In this document: in pieces, positions 35,637 through 46,518 of the stretch | Numbering within the stretch: the stretch's first letter is position 1 | How the letters are laid out: each line of letters starts with the position of its first letter | NCBI GenBank assembly: GCA_963757265.1 | Contig: CAVWRA010000006.1 | Span: 1,426,001-1,490,000 of the forward strand | Length of the DNA stretch: 64,000 bases | Source: CAIVVT01 sp963757265 | GTDB taxonomy: Bacteria; Acidobacteriota; Terriglobia; Bryobacterales; Bryobacteraceae | Direction: 5' to 3' | Program-made: the position numbers and the translations under genes | The notes under the pieces: model-generated | What the model was told of the DNA's origin: nothing | The model's input: only the letters and a program-made list of their open reading frames with translations | The model's database searches: none

Positions 35637-38608
35637 CAGAACGTCTGTCCCAGGGAGAAGAAGAACTGGAACGGGCTCACCCGCAGCGGCACCGTCGGGT
35701 ACGGCGGCGAGCTGTTCAGCAGGTCCTCGCGCGTGCCCGGATATCCCACGAAGCGCGGCGCGTTGGGCGAGTAGCCGAAATCCAGCCGCACCGGGCCCAC
35801 CGGCGTCCGGTAGCGGAAGCCCAGGCCCACCGAATGCACCATGTAGTCGAAGTCCTGGCGGTTCTCCTGGTGGACGCGAAACGAAATGTCGTTCAGGCTT
35901 GGATACACGTTCCCCATGTCGTGGAACAACACCCCTCCCAGCGTCTTGCCCACCAGCGGGAATCGAAGCTCGGTGTTGAAAAACAGGAACGCGCCGCCGC
36001 CCAGCGGAAACCCCGTCACCGGATCCCGAGGTCCCGCCTGGTTTTCCGGAAAACCGCGGTCCGTCGTGTTGCCGCCGGCAAAAAAGCGCTCCGGCAGCGG
36101 CACCGGGTTCCCCGACAGGTTGTACAGCCACCCGAACGAAATCGAGCGCGCAATGATAATGTCCTTGGCAATCTGGTGGTACGTCGAGTTCTTGACCACC
36201 AGCCGCGTGTATGCCGTGCCCGCCGCCAGCACCGAAGGCGCGATCCCGAAGTCGATCGAGTTGTAAACCCCGCGCGTCGATTCCAGCGGATCGTCGCGCC
36301 GGTCCTGCACCCAGGTCGCCTCCAGGATCGTCGTCCGCACGGGCACCGAATAGATCGGAATCAGCGCCGGGCTGATCTTCAAAGTATCGGCGTCGATCGA
36401 TACCTGGCGCACCGCCACGCGATATTGCAGCAGCATCGATCGCGACAGTTTCTCACTGATCTGCGCCGATCCCTCGAAGCGCCGCGAAGTGAATGTCCGG
36501 ATGTCGCTGGAGCGGTCGAACAGCGCGCTGAATGAGAGGTTCAGGTTGTCTTTGCCCTCGAACCGCGGCGCCAGGTACGTTATCAGCGCGCGTTGCTGGA
36601 TGGTTGACACGCGGCCCGTCAGCGACAGGCTCTGGCCCAGTCCGAACAGGTTCGCGCGGCTCACCCCCAACAGCACCCGCGGGCTGAAACCGGCGGCTCC
36701 CGCCGGCGCATCGAAGTCCGTCTCTCCCCCGCCGATGCGCCCGAATTCGGCCCCCACGCCGAAATCGAACGTGTAGCGCCGTCCTTCATCCACCTGCAGG
36801 ACCACATTCTTGTCGCTCTCCTGCCCCTCCGGGTTCTGCACCGCCGCGTTGACGTTGGTGAAGATCCCCAGGTCGTACAGCCGCCGCTGCGTCTCGACAA
36901 TCGCCCCCTGCGACAGCGGCTGCCCTGGCTGGATCGCGATCCGCTGCTCCACCAGCCGCAGCCGCGTGGTCCCCAACCCGTTCAGCAGGACCCCGCGCGT
37001 GAATTCGCGCCGCCCCTCCTGCACCACGTATTTCAGATTCACGTGGCCCACGTCCGCGCCCGGCTTGACCTGCGCGTCGAAGGTCGCTTCCGGGTATCCG
37101 TTGTTGAAGTAATGGCCCAGAATCGCGTCCCGGTCCACCGCCATGCCGGACGTGCTGAAGGGTTGGCCTTTCTTCAGGCTGATCAGGCTCATCATCTCGT
37201 CCGGCTGCTCGTGCTGCACGCCCGCCAGCTCCACCTGGCCCACGAAGATCTGCCGCCCCTCCTCGATCTTCACGACCACGGCCACGTTGTGCGGCTTGCC
37301 CCGGTCGGCGAAGATCACGGCCGAGCTGACCTTCACATCGCGGAATCCGTTGCTGCGGTACAGCGCCTGCATCGCATCCACGTCGTGCTCCAGCAGCGGA
37401 GCGCTGTACACCCCCCGCCGGCTGCGCAGCAGCGAGGCCGGCGTGAGGCTCATCCGTTCCCTCAGCGTCGCCGTGTCGAAGTACCGGTTGCCCTGGATCT
37501 CGATCCGCGTGAAGCGCGAGCGCGCGCCGCGCCACACCTGGTACACCACCGTCCGGCTGTCGCCGTCCTCCGCCGGCTGCAGCGTGTAGCTCACCTTGGC
37601 CTCGAAATATCCTTGGCTGCTGAAATAATCCTGCAGGCTGTGCACCCCTTCCGCCAGCAGTTCGTTGTCGAAGCTGCGTTCCTGGTAGATCGGCAGCACG
37701 CTCCTCAACGTCCCCTGCCCCACCCGCGCGCCCTCCGTGCGCACCGTGATCAGTGGCCCGGCGTCGATGACCAGGCGCGGCTCCACAGTGTTGTCCGCCA
37801 GGTCTTGGCGCAGCGCCGCCAGGCGCACCGTGGCCATCAGGTAGCCCTTGTCCGCGTACAGCGCGCGCACCCGCTCCAGCCCGCGCTGGACTCTCGCGTC
37901 GGTCATCTCGCGCCATTGGTGCCAGCGCCACCACGGCCAGCCCCACCCCTCCCAGCTCACCAGCGCCCGCCAGCTCGTCTCCCGGATAATTCGCTCCGCC
38001 GGGAATTTCGTCTGGCCCTCCACCAGCGGCGGAGCGAAATGCGCCCGCTCCCCCGGCTGGATGATAAAACGCAGCTCGACTTCCTCGTTTGGATCCCGTT
38101 GCCGCGCCTCGTAGCGGATGCTGGCCCCGTACAGCCCGTTGGCCCGCAGCAGCGCCTGCATCTGCTCCATCGCCCGTTTGACGCCCTCCACGTCGTAGGC
38201 TTCGCCCAGAGTGAGCGCCGAAGCGTTGGACAGTTGCTCGCTGCTGGGCGGGGCCGGAATCTCGTCCACTGAAATGCGGCTCAGGAAGTACCTCGGCGTG
38301 GTGTGAAACGTCAGCGCCACGCCGTCGCCGGCCGCCTCGCCATCCACCACGATGTCGTCATACCGCCCCGTCGCGTACAGGCCCTCGATCGCCTCGCCCA
38401 GCCTGGCTTCGCTCAGCCGGTCGCCGGCCTGCAACCCCACGCTGGCCCGCATCTGCTCCGGCTTCAGGGGCTGTTCCGGCGGATCGAAGCGAATCGCCGC
38501 CACCACTCGCCCGTACAGCGGCGAAAGCTCCGGCCTCTCCGCCCGCAGGCCCGGCGCGGCGGCGCTTAAAACCAGTCCCAGCAGCGCATTTGCGCGCTTT
38601 CGCCTCAC
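35636..38608 (-). CDS. bamA: Omp85-family outer membrane assembly protein (BamA/TamA-like)
   Basis: 990 aa. It has a signal peptide (RRKRANALLGLVLSAAAPG), several POTRA domains (residues ~30-590, e.g. FTRIEIQGNRYFDTATLRER), then a 16-strand Omp85 barrel. The conserved lid-loop motif appears as TDRGFPENQAG, and the C-terminus ends FFFSLGQTF with the terminal Phe of outer-membrane barrels. It is larger than E. coli BamA (~800 aa), suggesting extra POTRA units. The start is GTG at 38608. Leads the operon with SurA_N, tamB and a DUF2103-like gene. It could be the TamA-like partner of this tamB rather than the housekeeping BamA. Confidence 0.87.
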   Translation of the reverse strand: MRRKRANALLGLVLSAAAPGLRAERPELSPLYGRVVAAIRFDPPEQPLKPEQMRASVGLQAGDRLSEARLGEAIEGLYATGRYDDIVVDGEAAGDGVALTFHTTPRYFLSRISVDEIPAPPSSEQLSNASALTLGEAYDVEGVKRAMEQMQALLRANGLYGASIRYEARQRDPNEEVELRFIIQPGERAHFAPPLVEGQTKFPAERIIRETSWRALVSWEGWGWPWWRWHQWREMTDARVQRGLERVRALYADKGYLMATVRLAALRQDLADNTVEPRLVIDAGPLITVRTEGARVGQGTLRSVLPIYQERSFDNELLAEGVHSLQDYFSSQGYFEAKVSYTLQPAEDGDSRTVVYQVWRGARSRFTRIEIQGNRYFDTATLRERMSLTPASLLRSRRGVYSAPLLEHDVDAMQALYRSNGFRDVKVSSAVIFADRGKPHNVAVVVKIEEGRQIFVGQVELAGVQHEQPDEMMSLISLKKGQPFSTSGMAVDRDAILGHYFNNGYPEATFDAQVKPGADVGHVNLKYVVQEGRREFTRGVLLNGLGTTRLRLVEQRIAIQPGQPLSQGAIVETQRRLYDLGIFTNVNAAVQNPEGQESDKNVVLQVDEGRRYTFDFGVGAEFGRIGGGETDFDAPAGAAGFSPRVLLGVSRANLFGLGQSLSLTGRVSTIQQRALITYLAPRFEGKDNLNLSFSALFDRSSDIRTFTSRRFEGSAQISEKLSRSMLLQYRVAVRQVSIDADTLKISPALIPIYSVPVRTTILEATWVQDRRDDPLESTRGVYNSIDFGIAPSVLAAGTAYTRLVVKNSTYHQIAKDIIIARSISFGWLYNLSGNPVPLPERFFAGGNTTDRGFPENQAGPRDPVTGFPLGGGAFLFFNTELRFPLVGKTLGGVLFHDMGNVYPSLNDISFRVHQENRQDFDYMVHSVGLGFRYRTPVGPVRLDFGYSPNAPRFVGYPGTREDLLNSSPPYPTVPLRVSPFQFFFSLGQTF

Positions 38609-38751
38609 ACTTGGTCATGATAACAAGCCCTCGCCGCTCCTATAGGCAAAGCTCGCCGCATGGCCCCGCCGGCCCTGGCGTGAAGACCTCGCGCGCGCCC
38701 GCTCCACCGGCCGCTGCGCCGCTTCCTGTAGACTGCGATTAGACCTGCCGC

Positions 38752-38828
38752 GGGCGGTTAGCTCAGCTGGTTAGAGCGTGTGCCTTACAAGCACAAGGTC
38801 GCAGGTTCGAACCCTGCACCGCCCACCA
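38752..38828 (+). tRNA. tRNA-Val (anticodon UAC)
   Basis: Full cloverleaf with CCA encoded: acceptor GGGCGGT/ACCGCCC, D stem GCTC/GAGC, anticodon stem TGTGC/GCACA around loop CTTACAA (anticodon TAC, reads GUA valine codons), T stem GCAGG/CCTGC with loop TTCGAAC, then A and CCA. 77 nt. Stands alone between bamA and the MITE-like element. Confidence 0.97.
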
Positions 38829-39080
38829 CTCCCGCGACCCGGCGTTGTTGTCCCATGGACTAAGAAGCTGCATCGGCTGCCCCTGAGCGGCGCTCGCGGC
38901 CGAATGGGAAATCGTCAATGCGGCCGTTTTCGAACGGAGAATCAATGACTTATAGAGAGCATCGTCCCACCTGACGTCGCCCTCCTCGCCCCTCCCGTCC
39001 GCCTCGGCGCCTGGAACGCTCGCACCCCACGGCCCGCGGCGGCCGCGCGGGCGATACTTTAAGGTGAGGAAGGCCAGCCA
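38829..39080. other. Intergenic region after tRNA-Val
   Basis: About 250 bases with no believable gene. I see no integrase, att-like duplication of the tRNA 3' end, or terminator. The MITE-like element begins at its right edge. Confidence 0.4.
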
Positions 39081-39262
39081 AGCCCGGATGTTTCACTTGC
39101 GATCGCAGCGAGGCGCGATGAGAGGGCTGCAGATACAAGGCGCGCGAAGGGAGCCGCCCGCAGGCGTACTGGACTGCTACGTCGAGGACGGCGACCGAGC
39201 GCAACGCAGTAGATGCGGCCCTATCGCGCGCCGCAGCCGATTGTTGGTGAAACATCCGGGCT
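39081..39262 (+). mobile_element. MITE-like element, copy B (182 bp, perfect 16-bp terminal inverted repeats)
   Basis: Begins AGCCCGGATGTTTCAC and ends with its exact reverse complement. The interior is noncoding and matches copy A (13681-13860) in reverse orientation. It ends 16 bases before the ATG of the ABC ATPase gene, so it forms almost the whole upstream region of that gene. Right flank TA, left flank AA, compatible with a decayed TA target duplication. Confidence 0.8.
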
Positions 39263-39278
39263 AGGCACGGCAACGCGC

Positions 39279-40004
39279 ATGGACAACTCCGAACTGGATC
39301 GGGCGCTGAGCGGCGGCGCGGGCGCACTCGCGGCGCTTCGGGCCGAGGGTCTGGGGAAAACCTACCACGGCGGCGCGGGCCAGGTCGTGGTCTTCGCGCA
39401 AATCGGGATCGAGGTGCACGCCGGCGAACGGGTGGCGCTGACGGGCGAGAGCGGCGTGGGCAAATCGACACTGCTTCATTTGCTGGGGCTGCTGGACCAG
39501 CCGACGGCCGGGCGGGTGTATTACGGAGCGACCGAGGTGACGCGTCTGGATGCGATCCGGCGGGCCGGCGTGCGGAACCGCGAAGTGGGGTTCGTGTGGC
39601 AGCTCAATACGCTGCTGCCGGAGTTCACGGCGCTGGAAAACGTCGCCATGCCGTTGAGAATCCGCGGCCTGAGCCGCTGCGCGGCCGAGCAGGCCGCGGC
39701 CGAGCGTCTTAAAGAAGTGGGCCTGACCGCGCGCATGCGGCATCGCGCCGGGGAACTTTCGGGCGGCGAGCAGCAGCGCGTCGCTCTGGCCCGGGCGCTG
39801 GTCGGCGAGCCGCGCTTGCTGCTGGCGGACGAGCCGACGGGGAGCCTGGACGAGCGCAATGGCGCCATGGTGATGGACCTTTTGGAGGAGGTACACGCGC
39901 GGCGGGAGTTGGCGACGGTTTACGTCACCCATAACCCGGTCTTCGCCGCGCGCGCGCAACGCATGCTGCACCTGGAATCCGGCCGGCTGCGGGAAGTGGG
40001 CTGA
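39279..40004 (+). CDS. ABC transporter ATP-binding protein, LolD-like
   Basis: 241-aa nucleotide-binding subunit. Walker A GESGVGKST, Q-loop region VGFVWQLNTLLPEF, signature LSGGEQQRVALARAL, Walker B LLLADEPTGSLD and the switch His in VTHN are all present. The overall pattern (lipoprotein-release or MacB-type NBD) is LolD-like. No permease gene adjoins: upstream is the MITE-like element and tRNA, downstream Clp genes. Either the LolC/E partner is elsewhere or it was separated by rearrangement. No clear ribosome binding site. Confidence 0.82.
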   Translation: MDNSELDRALSGGAGALAALRAEGLGKTYHGGAGQVVVFAQIGIEVHAGERVALTGESGVGKSTLLHLLGLLDQPTAGRVYYGATEVTRLDAIRRAGVRNREVGFVWQLNTLLPEFTALENVAMPLRIRGLSRCAAEQAAAERLKEVGLTARMRHRAGELSGGEQQRVALARALVGEPRLLLADEPTGSLDERNGAMVMDLLEEVHARRELATVYVTHNPVFAARAQRMLHLESGRLREVG

Positions 40005-40036
40005 AGAGGGCTGGCGGGCAGGGAAGGGAGGCGCGG

Positions 40037-40809
40037 ATGTTCGAACGATACAACGAGAAAGCGCGCCGGACCATTTTCTTCGCGCGCTACGAGGCGAGTG
40101 TATCTGGCAGCCCGTATATGGAGACCGAGCACCTGCTGCTGGGGCTGCTGCGCGAGGACCGCCCAACGCTCGAACGCGCGCTGGGCGGCGCGGCTGGCTG
40201 GACCAGATTCGGCAGCAAGTCAAGGCACAAACAACGGCGCGCGAGAAGACATCGACCTCGGTCAACCTGCCGCTGAGTCATGAGTTCAAGAAGGTTCTGG
40301 CGTGCGCCGCCGAGGAAGCGGAGCGGCTCGGCCATCAGCATATTGGCACCGAGCACCTGCTGCTGGGCCTGTTGCGCGAACCGGGCTGTGCCGCCGCCAG
40401 AATACTGGAGGCTCTGGGCGCACGCCTCGACGCGCTGCGCGAGCAGATCTCCGGCCACGGGCCGGAGCCGGAGATCGAGCTTGACTCCATCAACTTCATG
40501 CTGCATGGCCGACCCCTCGCCGATCTGCATGGCCGCCCCCTCGCCGAGCGCGTCGACGAGGCCCTGGCGGGCTTTGTCGTTTCCAAGCTCAGCGCCGAGG
40601 CGCGGCGCATGCTCGCCTATGCCGCGGTCGAGGCGGGTCTTATGGGCCACACTGAAATCGGCGCCGGCCACCTGCTCCTGGGTATTTTGCACGAGGAGTC
40701 GTCAGCCGCCGCTAAGCTACTGGAAGCAAACGGACTAGTACGGAATCGCGGGAAAACCGAATTGCTGGGCAACATTTCCGATTCGCCGAACGCTCCTCCC
40801 GAGTCTTAG
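40037..40809 (+). pseudogene. Stand-alone Clp N-domain protein (ClpT-like), single-base frameshift
   Basis: Two frames together give a 257-aa protein made only of Clp_N repeats and lacking AAA+ domains. Repeat 1 is MFERYNEKARRTIFFARYEA...METEHLLLGLLRED. Repeat 2 is LSHEFKKVLACAAEEAERLG...IGTEHLLLGLLRE. A third half-repeat is LSAEARRMLAYAAVEAGLMG. The N-terminal 140 residues align closely with the neighbouring ClpC, and the alignment requires one extra base near 40190-40197. It may act as a ClpC adaptor or substrate-docking decoy, like plant ClpT proteins (inference). If the frameshift is real, only 79 residues are made. Confidence 0.7.
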
Positions 40810-40945
40810 AATTAGAGAAGGAAGCCCCGGCCGGCCAGCGAAACACGCGTCCTGCCGCCGGATTGGGGCAATCGGGGCTGAGGCCGGGCAGGCCGGAAGC
40901 GGGGAAACACATCCGCGCCGTGTCAGGCTGAAAAGAGGCTCATAC

Positions 40946-43417
<2,472 letters not shown>

Positions 43418-43489
43418 AGCTCAGTTGAATGCATGGATCGAGGCGGCTTGCGGGCCGCCCTTGTTGCGTTTCCGCCGCGCGCGTCGCCG

Positions 43490-43614
43490 TTTCAGAGCCG
43501 CGACCGTGAGGGAGCGGTTGCGTTGTGGCGGAGCCGCGACTGTCAAGGAGCGGTTCTTTGTGTCACTACCGGGCCGGCAGCCGTTGTTTCCGAGCCGCGA
43601 CCGCGAGGGAGCGG
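43490..43614. repeat. Three copies of the GAGCCGCGACCGTGAGGGAGCGG short repeat
   Basis: Copies at 43490-43520, 43531-43555 and 43589-43614 share AGCCGCGACCG(T/C)GAGGGA with GCGG following (middle copy diverged). They are in the opposite orientation to those at 12227 and 13941. They occupy the gap between clpC and the isomerase gene and make spurious open frames there. No other feature seen in 43418-43681. Confidence 0.75.
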
Positions 43615-43681
43615 ACGTTCGACCTTTTCCACCTGCGACCTGGCCGCTGCGCGCGTCGAAGAGAAGCGATATGGTATCTGC

Positions 43682-44602
43682 ATGACACGACGCGATGTTC
43701 TGCAACGAATGGCGGCTGCCCCGGTAGCTATGAGCGCCCTCGGCGCCAAGCCCAAGTCGAAGATCCGGCTGGGCGGGCCGGTCTTCGTGAAGACCGACGA
43801 CCCGCGCGAGCTAGCCCGCGCGCACAAGGCGCTGGGCTACTCCGCGGCCTACTGCCCCACTGCGAAGGTCGAGGATAAGGACCGCGTCCGCGCCATCGAG
43901 GAGGCCTTCAAGGCCGAGGGCGTGGTGATCGCCGAGGTCGGCGCCTGGGTCAACCTGCTCGACCCCGACGCGGACAAGCGCAAGAAGAACTTCGACTACG
44001 TCCTTTCGCGCCTCGCGCTGGCCGAGGCCGTGGGAGCCATCGACTGCGTCAACATCGCGGGCTCCTACAACCCCACGGTCTGGTACGGCCCGCATCCCAA
44101 GAACCTCAGCCCGGAGTTCATGGACGCCACTGTCGAGAACTGCCGCAAGCTGATCGACCAGGTGAGCCCCAAGCGCACCAAGTTCTGCGTCGAGATGATG
44201 GGCTGGTCCATCCCCGACTCGGCCGAGAACTACATCAAGCTCATCAAGGCCGTCGACCGCAAGCAGTTCGGCGTGCACATCGACGTCTGCAATGTCATCA
44301 ACTCGCCCGAGCGCTTCTACAACAACGGCCCCTTCATCCGCGAGACCATCGCCAAACTCGCGCCCTGGATCCTCTCCTGCCACGCCAAGGATCTCGACTG
44401 GAAGCCCGAGATGAACATCCACTTCGTCGAGGTCATCCCCGGCCGCGGCTCGGTCGACTACCGCGCCTACCTCGAATCCCTCGCCGCGCTGGGCCGCGAA
44501 ACGCCGCTCATGCTCGAGCACCTCAGCAAGGCCGAAGAGTACGCCGAGGGCGCGGCCTACATCCGCAAGGTCGCGAAAGAGGCCGGCGTCGAGTTCGTCT
44601 GA
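43682..44602 (+). CDS. Tat-exported sugar phosphate isomerase/epimerase (xylose isomerase-like TIM barrel)
   Basis: 306 aa. N-terminal MTRRDVLQRMAAAPVAMSA has the twin-arginine pattern, so the protein is probably exported folded. The body is an AP-endonuclease-2/xylose-isomerase-like barrel: metal ligands are likely in CVEMMGW (Glu), GVHIDVCNV (His/Asp), LSCHAKDLDW (His) and GRGSVDY, with MLEHL near the end. Such exported barrels act on keto-sugars or keto-glycosides in some bacteria (family knowledge), with substrate unknown here. It stands upstream of a cytochrome/GMC dehydrogenase cluster on the other strand. Confidence 0.85.
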   Translation: MTRRDVLQRMAAAPVAMSALGAKPKSKIRLGGPVFVKTDDPRELARAHKALGYSAAYCPTAKVEDKDRVRAIEEAFKAEGVVIAEVGAWVNLLDPDADKRKKNFDYVLSRLALAEAVGAIDCVNIAGSYNPTVWYGPHPKNLSPEFMDATVENCRKLIDQVSPKRTKFCVEMMGWSIPDSAENYIKLIKAVDRKQFGVHIDVCNVINSPERFYNNGPFIRETIAKLAPWILSCHAKDLDWKPEMNIHFVEVIPGRGSVDYRAYLESLAALGRETPLMLEHLSKAEEYAEGAAYIRKVAKEAGVEFV

Positions 44603-44666
44603 GCAGACGTCTTCGATCGAGGGCGGGAGCGCGGGTGACAGATGGCTCTCCGGTGGGGCCAAATCC

Positions 44667-45266
44667 ATGAAGTCCACTAGCGGAATCAGCAGAGTGAATG
44701 CCAGCGCGTTGGTGGCGCTGCTATCGCTGGCATCCATCCCCGTTGGTGCCAACGGCCAGAGGCAAGAGAAGAAATCGGAGCCGTTCATTAGTCATCAGGG
44801 GGGATGGACCGCAGAGTTCCCAGCGTCCTGGAGAATCTATCCATCGCCCACAGACAACAACACGGCGCTAGATATTATCAACTTTCCACTATCTCGCCGG
44901 GTAACGGCAGTTTTCCTGCCGGAAAAAGGCGCCGAAATATCGGTGGGTCCGCCGCCTGAAGGAATATCGACCATAGCAGAGTGGATCAAGCGCCGGAGCG
45001 TCGCCCAGGATGTCCAATCCAGACAATCTTTCATCCTTCGGAAGCGTGACTCACAAGAACTCCTGAAAGTCACCGAAGTGATCTCGCAAGCAGCCGAAGG
45101 GCTAGAAGTCCTCGACTGCTATTTTGAGTTTGCGGGGCACCCAATGCTTGGAAGTGCAGTTTATTGGAAAGGAGACCCAAACGCGCCCAAGCTGAGAGCG
45201 CTGTTACATGAGATCATTGCGACTATTCGCCCCCTAAACCGAGAACCTGGAACCCGACCGCGGTAA
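44667..45266 (+). CDS. Hypothetical secreted protein
   Basis: 199 aa with a signal peptide (ASALVALLSLASIPVGANG). The mature part GGWTAEFPASWRIYPSPTDN resembles the exported PsbP-like/DUF1795-type folds only loosely, so I assign no family. Its base composition is visibly less GC-rich than its neighbours, and it sits between the isomerase gene and a duplicated fragment of that gene's 3' end, which suggests insertion or rearrangement. Confidence 0.6.
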   Translation: MKSTSGISRVNASALVALLSLASIPVGANGQRQEKKSEPFISHQGGWTAEFPASWRIYPSPTDNNTALDIINFPLSRRVTAVFLPEKGAEISVGPPPEGISTIAEWIKRRSVAQDVQSRQSFILRKRDSQELLKVTEVISQAAEGLEVLDCYFEFAGHPMLGSAVYWKGDPNAPKLRALLHEIIATIRPLNREPGTRPR

Positions 45267-45301
45267 GGCACGAAACCTGGCGGGAAGGGGACAGCCTTTT
45301 G

Positions 45302-45415
45302 CTGGGTTGCGAAACGCCGCTCATGCTGGAGCATCTCAAGACGGCGGAAGAGTACGCCGAGGGCACGGCCTACACCCGCAAAGTGGCGAAAGAGGCCAGC
45401 GTCGAGCTCGTCTGA
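45302..45415 (+). pseudogene. Duplicated 3' fragment of the TIM-barrel isomerase gene
   Basis: 38 codons ending in a stop, reading LGCETPLMLEHLKTAEEYA and on to KVAKEASVELV. They match the last residues of the isomerase at 43682-44602 with few changes. No start codon or upstream part is present. It is the remnant of a tandem paralogue or a duplication scar. Confidence 0.8.
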
Positions 45416-45434
45416 GCCAACAGCGCCGGTCCGC

Positions 45435-46502
45435 TCAACCCGCCGCGTGCAGCGGCTGCGGCGTCTTCCGCGGCGGAATCCCCTTCGGGTGGCAGTCCGC
45501 GCACTTCATGAAGTGAATGTTGTGCGCGCTCTGCTTGCTGAAAAACGTCGTGTCCATCTTCTCGACGTCGCGGCCGCAGTTGGACAGCCGCGGGTGGCAC
45601 TCGGTGCAGGAGGCGCGCGTGGACATCTTGTGCTTGTCGTGGCAGGCGAAGCACGACAGCCCCTCGTGCACTCCGATGCATGTCCGGTCGTCGCCTGAAT
45701 GGACCTGCGTGTCGGCCAGTGGCGCGTGGCACTGGTAGCATAGCGCCTGGCGCGGGTCGGGGCTCATCTTCACCGCGCGGTCGCCCTCGTGCATCACCGG
45801 CAGCGCCAGCATCGCGACCGGCACGGGCCCGTTCGAGCGCCGATCCCACAGCGCCAGCGACGGCGTCATCACCGCCTCCTTGCGCGAGATGACGGCGCGG
45901 CGCACGTGGCCCTTGAGCGGCGCGCCGCTCTGGTGCATCGTGTGGCAGGTGAGGCACGGGATCGCCGGTTTCGTGGCCATCGCGGCGTCGCGGAACGTCC
46001 ACGGGCCCTTGTTGTCGAGCGGCGTGACCAGGTCGCGGATGGGGCCGTCGTAGTGCATGCCGTGGCAGCGCAGGCAGTCGTCCATCAGGTGCCGCTCGCT
46101 GTTCTGGCGCTTGTCGAGGAAGATCGGCTCGTAGCGCACCGAGTGCGGCCCGGCGGCCCACGTGGCGTACTCCTGCGGGTGGCAGCTCTTGCACGTTTCC
46201 ACCATCGCGAAGACGTCGGACGTGCGCAGGTGCGCCTGCTCGGCCACTTTGCCGAGGTTGTGGTCCAGCACGCGCCGCGCGTTGGTCATGTGGAACTGCG
46301 CGTCGGTGGTGAGCGCGTCGCCGTGGCATTTGGCGCAGGCCACGTTGCGGTGCGCCGACCCGGCCCACTGGTCCACCGGCACGGCCATCTCGTGGCACCG
46401 CGCGCACGCGCCCGGCGCGCCGGCTTCATAGACGTAGCTGGCCGCGGGAATCAGCAGCAGGACCGCGAGAAGGAGCAGGGCGAGGACGACTGCGATTTTC
46501 AT
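45435..46502 (-). CDS. Membrane-anchored nonaheme cytochrome c (NapC/NrfH-like anchor)
   Basis: 355 aa with an uncleaved N-terminal membrane helix (MKIAVVLALLLLAVLLLIPA) and nine CxxCH motifs: CARCH, CAKCH, CKSCH, CLRCH, CLTCH, CYQCH, CFACH, CTECH and CADCH. Periplasmic electron carrier. It is transcribed just after the GMC oxidoreductase (16-base gap) and its small subunit, so it is the likely electron acceptor from that dehydrogenase or the link to the quinone pool. No nitrite or nitrate reductase genes are nearby. Confidence 0.88.
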   Translation of the reverse strand: MKIAVVLALLLLAVLLLIPAASYVYEAGAPGACARCHEMAVPVDQWAGSAHRNVACAKCHGDALTTDAQFHMTNARRVLDHNLGKVAEQAHLRTSDVFAMVETCKSCHPQEYATWAAGPHSVRYEPIFLDKRQNSERHLMDDCLRCHGMHYDGPIRDLVTPLDNKGPWTFRDAAMATKPAIPCLTCHTMHQSGAPLKGHVRRAVISRKEAVMTPSLALWDRRSNGPVPVAMLALPVMHEGDRAVKMSPDPRQALCYQCHAPLADTQVHSGDDRTCIGVHEGLSCFACHDKHKMSTRASCTECHPRLSNCGRDVEKMDTTFFSKQSAHNIHFMKCADCHPKGIPPRKTPQPLHAAG

Positions 46503-46518
46503 GTCGGGGCATTCTCCT

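Noticed and set aside
38752..39262. Integrative element at the tRNA-Val gene
   Set aside because: No integrase and no duplicated tRNA 3' end found; the nearby MITE-like element explains the repeats.
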